The position numbers and the translations under genes were made by a program. Positions 13,383 to 20,228 of a DNA stretch of 20,228 nt are shown here, in pieces. Position 1 is the first letter of the stretch. Each line of letters starts with the position of its first letter. The stretch lies in NCBI GenBank assembly GCA_964642165.1, contig CAZXOC010000122.1:1-20228 (forward strand), read 5' to 3'. The DNA is from CAYRVX01 sp964642165. Lineage in GTDB: Bacteria; Planctomycetota; Phycisphaerae; SM23-33. Under the pieces are notes generated by a model. It saw only the letters and a program-made list of their open reading frames with translations. It ran no database searches and had not been told where the DNA came from.

Positions 13383-16181
13383 GTGTGTATGGAGGATTCG
13401 TACGAGCCCCGGGTTGAGCCGCTGGAGCCTCGGTTCCTTCTGGACGCCTCGCCCGTGCTGGAGGAGTTGTTCGCCTCCGCCGTCGTTGTCGACGTCGTCG
13501 CCGACGGCACGGTGTCCACCAACGGAACTCTCGCCTCTGCCGGAGACCAGACGATGTACTGCTTCACGTCCAAGGCGCGAGGCAGAATGCGCATCGACAT
13601 GGGCGCCGCCGCCGGGGGGGTGGACCCCTACCTCGAGCTGTACAACAACAACCGTCGGCTGATCGCCCGGAACAACAACGCCGAGCGCGACACCCTGGAC
13701 AGCCGGCTGCGACGCTACATGCGCTCCGGCAAGACGTTCTACCTGCTCGCCGCCAACCGCGGAGAAACCGCCGGGGACTTCCAGGTCAGCTTCGCCAGCG
13801 ACCCGGCGGACGACTGCGGCAACTCGCCACAGGAGGCCCGCTTCCTGCGTCTCCGTCCGGGCGGGGCCGGCTACGTCCGCGGCGTGGTCAACTACGCCGG
13901 GGACGAGGACTTCCGCGAGTTCGTCGCCGCCAAGACCGGGCGGATGACCTTTCGCCTGGGACCCTACGACCCGGCAAGCCCGTTGTCCGGCACGCTGTCG
14001 ATCCTGGACGACCAGGGGGGCGTGGTCGCCTCCGGGCAGGCCGGAGAGGACGGCCGCCTGACGCTCGACGCCGACATCGTCCAGGGCGGGCGCTATCACA
14101 TGCAGATCGCCGGCGCGGACGAGACGCGCGGCAGGTACTCGGTTCACATCGCCCCGACGCTCGCGCAGGAGTTCGTGGACGCCGAGCAGGTGGCCGTTCC
14201 CTCCGCGGGCTCGACGACGGTCAACGGGTCGCTCTCCACCGGCGGGTCGGAGGCCTACCGGTTCACGGCCACCGCCGCCGGGACCTTCTGCGTGACGATG
14301 ACGACCGACGCGGACAGCGGGCTGGACTGCTTCCTGGAGGTGTACAATGCCCAGGGCCAGCGCATCCGGCGCAGCGTCAACACCTCTGGAAGCACGGAGA
14401 GCCAGATCCGCCTCCGCGTGCGCGCCGGCCAGACCCTCTACGTCCGGGCCTCCGGCGCCCGCGAGACCGCCGGCGACTACGAGCTCACCCTCGAAAGCCG
14501 CCCTCGGGACGATATGGGCAACGACATCGACCACGCCGGGCTGCTGCGGCTGTGGACCGGCGGCTCCGGGCGCACCGTCCGCACGATCAACTACGGCGAC
14601 GACGTGGACGTCCTGAAGGTCGTCGCCACGCGCACCGGCGAGATGACCGTCGAGATGACGCCGTACGACGACGGCAGCGGCCTGAGCGGGGCGCTCTGGG
14701 CCGCCGACGCCCAGGGCCAGGAGCTCGCCCGGGACGACCAGGGCGGCGCGACCGTCACGGTCACGCTCGACGTCGTCGCGGGCCAGACCTACTACCTCGG
14801 CGCGGCGAGCCTGAGCCAGACGATGGGTCGATACATCCTGGCCGTCGGGATCACGCCGGAGGTCATCCCGGACCCGACGCCGGATCCCGATCCCACGCCG
14901 GATCCCCCCGACGGTCCGTCTCCGGGCGCGGCCATCACCGGCGAGGTGATCTCCGAGGGCGGCGTGGATCGCCTGGTGATCGCGGGCACGGACGGCAGCG
15001 ACGCGATCACGCTGTCCTACGCCGGCATGGCCACCACGCTGACCAGCTCGTCCGGCACGCAGAACTTCCTCGGGCAGTTCAGCAGCATCTGGATCTACGG
15101 CTTCGGCGGCGACGACGTCGTCCGCACGGACTACTCCATCACCGCCCTGTCGGTGATCTATGCCGGCGACGGCGACGACACGGTCTACGAGAACGGCCAG
15201 GGCGCCTCGTCCGTCTTCGGCGGGCTCGGCAACGACCTGCTGGTCACCATCGGCGGCGGCAACGACGTGGTCCGCGGCCAGGACGGCCTCGACAGCTTCT
15301 GGGTGGACACCGCCGACGCGCTCCAGGACGCCAGCTCGGCTGAGCAGAACGCCAAGAGCGTCCACCGCGTGGCCGAGTTCTACCAGCCGTACACGTCGAA
15401 CCCCGCGTCGGCGGACTACGTCTCGAGCGAGGTCGCGGGGCAGAACTTCCGCGACCCGGCGCTCAACACCTACGGGCGGACGTGGGCGAACTTCGCCGGC
15501 AGGCCGCTCTTCGCCGACGGGCCGGAGTACACCGACGTTCGCCAGGGCTCGGTGGGCGACTGCTACTACCTGGCGGCGTTGGCGAGCATGGCCGACACCG
15601 ACCCGAACGTCATCCGCCAGATGGTCACCGCCCTCGGCGACGGGACCTTCGCCGTGCGGTTCTTCCGCAACGGCCAGGAGCACTATCTCCGCCTCGACGC
15701 CGATCTGCCGGTCTACTCCGGCACGAACCTCACCTACGCCAAGCTCAGCCCCGATGGCGAGATCTGGGTGCCCCTGGTCGAGAAGGCATACTGCCATTTC
15801 CGCTACGGGCAGAACTCCTACGACTCCATCAGCGGCGGCTGGATGAGCACCGTCTACCGCGAGGTCACCAACCAGACCACCACCACGCGCTGGTCGGGCG
15901 GCTCGGCGGCGGACCTGGCGAACTTCATCGCCGCCGCCCTCCGCGACGGCCACGCCACCACCACCGGTAGCTACAGCAGCGCCTCCTCGCCGATCGTCGG
16001 CTCGCACGCCTACATGATCCAGTCGATCGAGGGCTCGGGCGCCGACGCCATGGTCACCGTCTACAACCCCTGGGGGTACGACGGGAGGACCTACGACGGC
16101 GACTACAGCGACGGGCTGCTGACGCTCAACATGACGCAGTTCCAGAACAGCTTCTCGGCCGTCGTCGTCAGCTCCGCCTGA
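13383..16181 (+). CDS. LEPR-XLL protein with PPC-like repeats, RTX-like region and calpain-type (C2) protease
   Basis: 932 residues. The GTG at 13383 is favoured over the ATG at 13389 because GAGGAG is 7 nt upstream of it. The N-terminus carries the LEPR-XLL motif (VEPLEPRFLLDA, 11-22) and no ordinary Sec signal peptide. Four PPC-like beta domains follow (about 43-140, 147-258, 277-373, 380-490), then a Pro/Asp-rich linker (494-514). A short RTX-like region (about 572-640; GGDD, GDGDD, GGLGND, GGGND) probably binds calcium. The C-terminal protease (about 690-932) has calpain signatures: QGSVGDCYYLA with oxyanion Q721 and nucleophile C727, GSHAY (H875) and YNPWG (N895). The family consists of papain-fold cysteine proteases. 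The protein is probably surface-bound or secreted. It is not in the minus-strand operon but lies next to its activator. Confidence 0.9.
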   Translation: MCMEDSYEPRVEPLEPRFLLDASPVLEELFASAVVVDVVADGTVSTNGTLASAGDQTMYCFTSKARGRMRIDMGAAAGGVDPYLELYNNNRRLIARNNNAERDTLDSRLRRYMRSGKTFYLLAANRGETAGDFQVSFASDPADDCGNSPQEARFLRLRPGGAGYVRGVVNYAGDEDFREFVAAKTGRMTFRLGPYDPASPLSGTLSILDDQGGVVASGQAGEDGRLTLDADIVQGGRYHMQIAGADETRGRYSVHIAPTLAQEFVDAEQVAVPSAGSTTVNGSLSTGGSEAYRFTATAAGTFCVTMTTDADSGLDCFLEVYNAQGQRIRRSVNTSGSTESQIRLRVRAGQTLYVRASGARETAGDYELTLESRPRDDMGNDIDHAGLLRLWTGGSGRTVRTINYGDDVDVLKVVATRTGEMTVEMTPYDDGSGLSGALWAADAQGQELARDDQGGATVTVTLDVVAGQTYYLGAASLSQTMGRYILAVGITPEVIPDPTPDPDPTPDPPDGPSPGAAITGEVISEGGVDRLVIAGTDGSDAITLSYAGMATTLTSSSGTQNFLGQFSSIWIYGFGGDDVVRTDYSITALSVIYAGDGDDTVYENGQGASSVFGGLGNDLLVTIGGGNDVVRGQDGLDSFWVDTADALQDASSAEQNAKSVHRVAEFYQPYTSNPASADYVSSEVAGQNFRDPALNTYGRTWANFAGRPLFADGPEYTDVRQGSVGDCYYLAALASMADTDPNVIRQMVTALGDGTFAVRFFRNGQEHYLRLDADLPVYSGTNLTYAKLSPDGEIWVPLVEKAYCHFRYGQNSYDSISGGWMSTVYREVTNQTTTTRWSGGSAADLANFIAAALRDGHATTTGSYSSASSPIVGSHAYMIQSIEGSGADAMVTVYNPWGYDGRTYDGDYSDGLLTLNMTQFQNSFSAVVVSSA
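13509..14156 (+). repeat. Internal repeat unit A of the LEPR-XLL protein
   Basis: Residues about 43-258, a pair of PPC-like domains. It is homologous to residues 277-490 (offset 232-234). Matching landmarks are TNGTL/VNGSL, GETAGDFQVSF/RETAGDYELTL, DDCGNSPQEARFLRL/DDMGNDIDHAGLLRL and VVNYAGDEDF/TINYGDDVDV. The two copies have diverged clearly, so the duplication is old. Confidence 0.8.
14211..14852 (+). repeat. Internal repeat unit B of the LEPR-XLL protein
   Basis: Residues about 277-490, the second copy of the two-domain PPC-like unit at 13509-14156. Each half ends with a short beta strand (YELTL, YILAV) typical of PPC domains. The unit is followed directly by the Pro/Asp-rich linker. Confidence 0.8.
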
Positions 16182-16184
16182 TCC

Positions 16185-16212
16185 GTCCGCGGCGGCGGAC
16201 AACGGTCTTTTT
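16185..16212 (+). terminator. Intrinsic terminator after the calpain gene
   Basis: Stem GTCCGC (16185-16190) / GCGGAC (16195-16200) with loop GGCG, followed by AACGG and a TCTTTTT tract (16206-16212). It begins 4 nt after the calpain stop codon and separates that gene from the convergent glycosyltransferase gene. The stem is only 6 bp and the T-tract starts 5 nt after it. Confidence 0.55.
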
Positions 16213-16304
16213 GTGCCGGCCGGTCCCGGGAGTCGTGGGTGCGGGGCCGGCCGCGTCTCCATCCGCCGCGGCTGCCCGGGCGCGGGCTCAACCGGACCGG
16301 CGCG

Positions 16305-17444
16305 TCATTCCGCGGGCCCGGCCCCGCCGCACCGGGCAACCTCGTCCAGGGCCCCGTCCATCGCGTCGGCTCGGCGGGACCAGCCGAAGCGCCGCTGCGC
16401 CGCGTCGGCCAGGGGCTTGGCGCCGTGCCACAGCCCCGGCGGCGCCACCCGCCCGGCCAGGGCCGCCAGGCGACGCGCCAGGCCCGCCGGCGTGCCGTCG
16501 TAGAGGAAGGCCTCGGGCGACTCGGCCCCGATCTCGGCGAGGATCTCCGGGTAGGCCAGCCGCTCCGGCAGGACGGGCAGTGCCCCGGCGGCGATGGCCT
16601 CGACGGCGCTGATGCCGAAGAACTCGTGCTCGGCCGTCGAGACGAACACGTCGGCCTCGCCGAGCGCCGCGGCGTAGGCGTCCCGGCCGGGCGCGTAGCC
16701 CCAGCGGTCGATCCGGTCCGCCAGGCGCCGCCGCGCCTCGGCGAAGACGCCCGGCACGTCGCGGAACTGCTGGCCCAGGACGCTGAGGCGGAAGTCCGCG
16801 CCTTGGCGGTCGAGGCGTTCGACGGCCTCGAAGAACGTCTCGGGCCCCTTGTCGTACTCCCACCGGGCGGCCCAGAGGATGCGAAGCGGCCCGGGCCGGC
16901 GGGCCGGGCGCCGCGGAAAGGCATCGATCCCCGGCGGGTGGACGGCGCTGCTCGCCTCGATCCGGTCGACGGCGTCGAGCGGCTGATGGTCGGGCATCCG
17001 CCGCAGGAGCTGCCGGACGGCCCCGAGGAAGGCTCGCCGGTGGAAGTGGGAGTTGAACCACACGGCCTCGGCCGCCAGGGCCGTCGTCAGGTTCGTGAAG
17101 GCGAAGTGCCGGTCGCGCGGCTCGTCCCGCCGGACGGGATAGGTCAACTGGTTCTCGTGGAAGTACGCCACGGCCGGCAGGGACCGCGCCGCCGCGCCCG
17201 CCAGCCCCCGGAAGCCCGCCAGGTCCAGCATGTCCGAGCAGAGGATCACGTCCCAGCCTTCGCCGCGGCGGGCGCGCCGGGCCGCCTCCTCGCCCAGCGT
17301 GATCGGGCCGTGCCGCATCCGCCACTTCCAGTTGTGCGGCGCCAGCGACAGGACCGTCCATTCGTGCCGGCTCCGGCTCGACCAGCCGTCGAGGAAGGCC
17401 TGGTGGCTGCCGCCGTAGTACGGTTCCAGTGCGAGCACCTTCAT
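16305..17444 (-). CDS. GTDC1/QTMAN-family glycosyltransferase (DUF3524; probable tRNA-queuosine mannosyltransferase)
   Basis: 379 residues from the ATG at 17444; an ATG 7 codons upstream (17465) is possible, but family members start directly with the strand seen in MKVLALEPYYGGSH. The N-terminal half (1-165) is DUF3524, with SDMLDLAGFRGL (70-81), YFHENQLTYPV (94-104) and FNSHFHRRAFL (130-140). The C-terminal half is a GT4-like Rossmann domain with WAARWEYDKGPETFF (191-205), GQQFRDVPGVFAEAR (224-238) and the E-x7-E donor motif EFFGISAVE (274-282). The human member GTDC1 (QTMAN) adds mannose to queuosine in tRNA-Asp. Bacterial members share the architecture, but the acceptor here is inferred. 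The gene is convergent with the calpain gene and divergent from the next gene; I see no queuosine gene nearby. Confidence 0.85.
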   Translation of the reverse strand: MKVLALEPYYGGSHQAFLDGWSSRSRHEWTVLSLAPHNWKWRMRHGPITLGEEAARRARRGEGWDVILCSDMLDLAGFRGLAGAAARSLPAVAYFHENQLTYPVRRDEPRDRHFAFTNLTTALAAEAVWFNSHFHRRAFLGAVRQLLRRMPDHQPLDAVDRIEASSAVHPPGIDAFPRRPARRPGPLRILWAARWEYDKGPETFFEAVERLDRQGADFRLSVLGQQFRDVPGVFAEARRRLADRIDRWGYAPGRDAYAAALGEADVFVSTAEHEFFGISAVEAIAAGALPVLPERLAYPEILAEIGAESPEAFLYDGTPAGLARRLAALAGRVAPPGLWHGAKPLADAAQRRFGWSRRADAMDGALDEVARCGGAGPAE

Positions 17445-17716
17445 GCGTCTTCTGCCCCGCGCCATCCGGCGCGTATCCTACCCGCCGCCGTCGGCGGCAG
17501 ACAGGGCGGACCCGCGGGTGCCCGCGGGGCGTTGGCCGGCCCGGCGCCGATCGGCGCGAAGGAAACCCCGCCGCAACGGACATGTACATCGGGAAGGCGC
17601 TTGCGGCCGGGCAGCGGTTTTTCCGTTTTCCGGGAACCTTCCTGCGCGCCGGAGTCAAATAGGAGTAGAGACCAAGTGAAGTCCGGTTCGGGTCTTGCAC
17701 AGGCGTGTAGGGGCAC

Positions 17717-20228
17717 GTGCGACACACGGCGATAGCCCTGCTCGGGACGGTTTTGGCTTGGTCGGGCGCTCTGCCTGCGGGTGAGCTGGCCGACCGGGAG
17801 GCCGTGATCCGCGCGCTGCAGCAGCGCAGCCGCCTGCTGGAGGACGTCCACTTCCGCATCCCCATCGCCGTCTACCGGAACTACGTGCGCTCGCAGCTCG
17901 GCGCGCCCGAGCCCGCGCACCCCGCGCCGGTGGCGTGGGTCGCCGAGGGCGCCCGCTACCGGCTGACGCTCGATGCCAACGACACGCCCGTGCTGGCCGC
18001 GACATTGCGGCTGCGCGTCTTCCAGCCGCGGCAGGCGCGCAACGTCCGCGCGTTGACGGCCGGGCTCGCCTGGCAGCAGATCACCGTCAACGGCCGACCG
18101 GCGCGACCCGCCGTTCGGAAGGGCTGGCTGTGCTTCACGCCCGGCGCGGCCGGGCCGTGCGTCGTTGCCGCCCGCGTGCCGCTGAAGCGCGGCGACGCGT
18201 ACGGCCACCGGCTCGCCCTCGACATCATCCGGACCCTCCGCACGTCGCTGCGGTTCGATGCGCCCACGAATTGGGACGTGACGCTCCGCGGGGCGCCGAT
18301 GCGCCTCCGCGGGGAGAAGGGCAAGGGCACGCACGGCGAGCTGGCCGTCCCGCCGCGGACGAAGCTCGAGGTCGCCTACGCCCGCCCGGTGGCGCTGCCG
18401 CCGCGCCCGGCGAGGTACCAGCTCGACGGCGAGGTGGCGTGGAACCTCGACGCCGGGCGCCAGCAGGTCGCCGCGCGCATCGGCGCGCGGATCCTGGGCG
18501 GCAAAACGGACCGCCTGGTCCTTCGCCTGCCCGCGGCCGCCGCACGTGTCTCCGTCACCGGCCCCGACGTTCGCGAGGCCCAGCCCGCGCCCGGCGCCGT
18601 GGCGGTCTTCCTGCGCGGCCGAATCGCCGGGCGCACGCGCCTGGACGTCAGCTACGAGCTGCCGCTCGGTGCCGGCGGCGTTCAGCGCTTCGCCCGCCCG
18701 GAGATCGCCGACGCCCACTGGGCCGGCGGGACGTTCGTCGTCACCAACACCGCCGGCGGCAGCGAGGTGGTGGCCCATTCCACCAGCGGGCTGCGCGAGA
18801 TGCACCCCGGCGACCTGCCCGCGGCGGCGCGGGCGATCCTGTCCGGCAAGCCGGTGCTGGCCTACGCGATCACCTCGCGCCGCTTCGAGGCCGCCGTCGA
18901 CGTGATCAACCTCGGCGAGTTCGCCCTGCGGGAGTCGATCGCCGACCTGGCGCACTACCAGGTGCTCTTCCGCCCGGACGGTTCGGCGCTGTGCAAGGTG
19001 GACTACGAGATCCGCAACCGCACGCGCCAGTTCCTGCGGCTGGACCTGCCGCCCGGCGCGCGCGTGCTGCTGGCGCGGGTGAACGACAAGCCGCGCCCCG
19101 TCACGCCCGTCGCCGGGCACGCCGACGCCTGCCTCCTGCCCCTGGTCCGCTCGAAGGCGTCGCTCAAGGGGCTGGTGAGCTTCCCCGTGCAGGTGCTGGT
19201 GCTCTACCGCGGCGGCGGACTCCTGCGCGAAGGCGAGGTCCCCGTGCCGCTGCCGCGGATCGACCTGCCCATCGCCTACGGCTGGTGCGAGCTCTACGTG
19301 CCCGAGGCCCTGGACGTCCGCGCCTGGGCCGGGCCGCTGCGCCGCGTGGACCGCTATTCGAGCGAGACGGCCGTGGTGAGCCTGACCTACGGCCGCGCTG
19401 AACTGGCCGAAGGCTACCAGCTCAAGGACCGCCCGACCGTCCGGGCCGCCCCGGCGGCGCCTCCCAAGGAGAAGCCCGAAGCGAAGGGCGAGCCCGACGC
19501 GAAGCCCGAGCCTGCCCTGGAGAAGCCGCCGCCGGCGGCGCCCACCACGCAGCCGGCCCAGCCGACGCCGCGGGGCGAGAAGCTCGGCGGCGAGCAAGTG
19601 CTCCTGGCCCGCAACTACTATCGCGCCGGGAAGGACTTCTACGACCGCGGGCAGTACGACAAGGCCGGCGAGTCCCTCCAGAAGGTCCTGACGCTGTTCC
19701 CCAAGAGCCCCGATTCGCCCAACGCGCGGCGCCTGCTGGCCAACATCCGCATGGTGCAGGGCGACCTCGCCGCGGCCAGTCGCCAGGAGAAGGCCCTCGG
19801 CCACCAGGTCAAGCGGGAGATCTCCGGCCTGAACGTCGCGCTGGTCGAGCAGCAGCAGGAGCGCCTCGAGCAGGCCCGGGAGGCCCTCCGCGCCGGGCGC
19901 GCGGGGGAGGCCCAGGTGCAGTACGAGGCCGCCCAGTCGCTCGGCGAGCAGCTCGTCCGCCAGGGCGCCGACGCCCGGAAGCAGACGGTCCTGCTGCGCG
20001 AGACGACCGAGCAGCTCGGCAAGCTCCAGCAGCGCCAGCGGGACCAGGCCGTCCGGCTCCGGGAGCGCTACAAGGCCCTGAAGGACAAGGGCAGCTACGG
20101 CGAGGCCCTGGTCGTGGGGCAGACACTCCAGCGGGTCGCGCCCGGCGAGAAACAGGTCGAGCTGCGCAAGGAGCTGGAGGCCCTGGCCGTCAAGACGGCG
20201 CAGCGGCGCTTCGGTCCCTCGCACCGCG
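17717..20228 (+). CDS. Exported protein of unknown function with TPR-like/coiled-coil C-terminal part (partial)
   Basis: Open from GTG 17717 through the window edge, at least 837 residues and incomplete at the 3' end. An in-frame TAG at 17708-17710 fixes the start region; the ribosome site is weak. Residues 1-22 (MRHTAIALLGTVLAWSGALP) are a signal peptide. Residues about 25-565 are beta-rich with no recognised domain. Residues about 570-620 are a Lys/Glu/Pro/Ala-rich linker. Residues about 625-690 look like TPR units (NYYRAGKDFYDRGQYDKAGE, then LFPKSPDSPNARRLLANI). The rest is Gln/Glu/Arg-rich and probably coiled coil. The codon pattern stays coding-like throughout, with no frameshift noticed. 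Proteins of this plan are often periplasmic scaffolds; a secretin could follow beyond the window, but nothing here proves it. The 272 nt upstream (17445-17716) hold no gene or clear promoter. Confidence 0.75.
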   Translation, partial: MRHTAIALLGTVLAWSGALPAGELADREAVIRALQQRSRLLEDVHFRIPIAVYRNYVRSQLGAPEPAHPAPVAWVAEGARYRLTLDANDTPVLAATLRLRVFQPRQARNVRALTAGLAWQQITVNGRPARPAVRKGWLCFTPGAAGPCVVAARVPLKRGDAYGHRLALDIIRTLRTSLRFDAPTNWDVTLRGAPMRLRGEKGKGTHGELAVPPRTKLEVAYARPVALPPRPARYQLDGEVAWNLDAGRQQVAARIGARILGGKTDRLVLRLPAAAARVSVTGPDVREAQPAPGAVAVFLRGRIAGRTRLDVSYELPLGAGGVQRFARPEIADAHWAGGTFVVTNTAGGSEVVAHSTSGLREMHPGDLPAAARAILSGKPVLAYAITSRRFEAAVDVINLGEFALRESIADLAHYQVLFRPDGSALCKVDYEIRNRTRQFLRLDLPPGARVLLARVNDKPRPVTPVAGHADACLLPLVRSKASLKGLVSFPVQVLVLYRGGGLLREGEVPVPLPRIDLPIAYGWCELYVPEALDVRAWAGPLRRVDRYSSETAVVSLTYGRAELAEGYQLKDRPTVRAAPAAPPKEKPEAKGEPDAKPEPALEKPPPAAPTTQPAQPTPRGEKLGGEQVLLARNYYRAGKDFYDRGQYDKAGESLQKVLTLFPKSPDSPNARRLLANIRMVQGDLAAASRQEKALGHQVKREISGLNVALVEQQQERLEQAREALRAGRAGEAQVQYEAAQSLGEQLVRQGADARKQTVLLRETTEQLGKLQQRQRDQAVRLRERYKALKDKGSYGEALVVGQTLQRVAPGEKQVELRKELEALAVKTAQRRFGPSHR

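Noticed and set aside
13320..16262. Long minus-strand open frame opposite the calpain gene
   Set aside because: Translation is low-complexity (Val/Gly/Ala/Arg) with no motif, while the plus strand shows complete calpain and PPC signatures.
17441..20224. Minus-strand open frame at the window end
   Set aside because: Low-complexity translation. The plus strand from 17717 is continuously open with a signal peptide, a linker and TPR-like helices.
1..20228. tRNA, rRNA, CRISPR arrays, riboswitches
   Set aside because: Nothing resembling cloverleaf arms, rRNA conserved blocks, regularly spaced repeats or known riboswitch cores was seen by eye.

Overview
The window is GC-rich (about two-thirds to three-quarters G+C in the lines I counted) and gene-dense. 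It looks like a Planctomycetota chromosome fragment, probably environmental. The main reasons are an N-terminal LEPR-XLL motif on a large multidomain surface-type protein, a DUF2341/LamG/SGNH secreted esterase, and HlyD-type adaptors fused to GAF or M50 domains. No rRNA, tRNA, CRISPR array, transposase or integrase was seen.

Layout. (1) 1-199: no intact gene. It holds a 19-bp palindrome and an exact 43-bp copy of the 3' end of the secA-like gene that lies 3.3 kb away. (2) 200-3208, minus: secreted multidomain SGNH (sialate O-acetylesterase-type) carbohydrate esterase, bracketed by the two 43-bp repeats. (3) 3383-11265, minus: a tight four-gene operon (gaps of 25, 33 and 1 nt) encoding an exported HlyD-type adaptor, a GAF-GAF-TM-HlyD protein, a PqqD-like/M50-protease-like/HlyD membrane protein, and a C-terminally truncated SecA-like ATPase. 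(4) 11518-13038, plus: a divergent GAF-AAA+-Fis sigma-54 activator; the 252-nt intergenic region holds a candidate sigma-70 promoter facing the activator and a candidate -24/-12 promoter facing the operon. (5) 13383-16181, plus: a LEPR-XLL protein with four PPC-like domains, a short RTX-like region and a C-terminal calpain-type (C2) cysteine protease with its Cys, His and Asn in place. (6) 16305-17444, minus: a glycosyltransferase of the DUF3524/GTDC1 (tRNA-queuosine mannosyltransferase) family. (7) 17717 to the window end, plus: an exported protein of unknown function with TPR-like and coiled-coil C-terminal parts, cut by the window edge.

How they may work together (inference). The operon looks like an export or processing apparatus with a SecA-type motor, a membrane M50 protein that carries a peptide-recognition-like domain, and three adaptors, but no ABC transporter and no outer-membrane channel in view. 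The neighbouring LEPR-XLL calpain has no ordinary signal peptide and is an obvious candidate substrate. The sigma-54 activator next door would switch the operon on in response to a GAF ligand or protein signal. The esterase between the repeats looks like a later insertion behind the secA-like gene.
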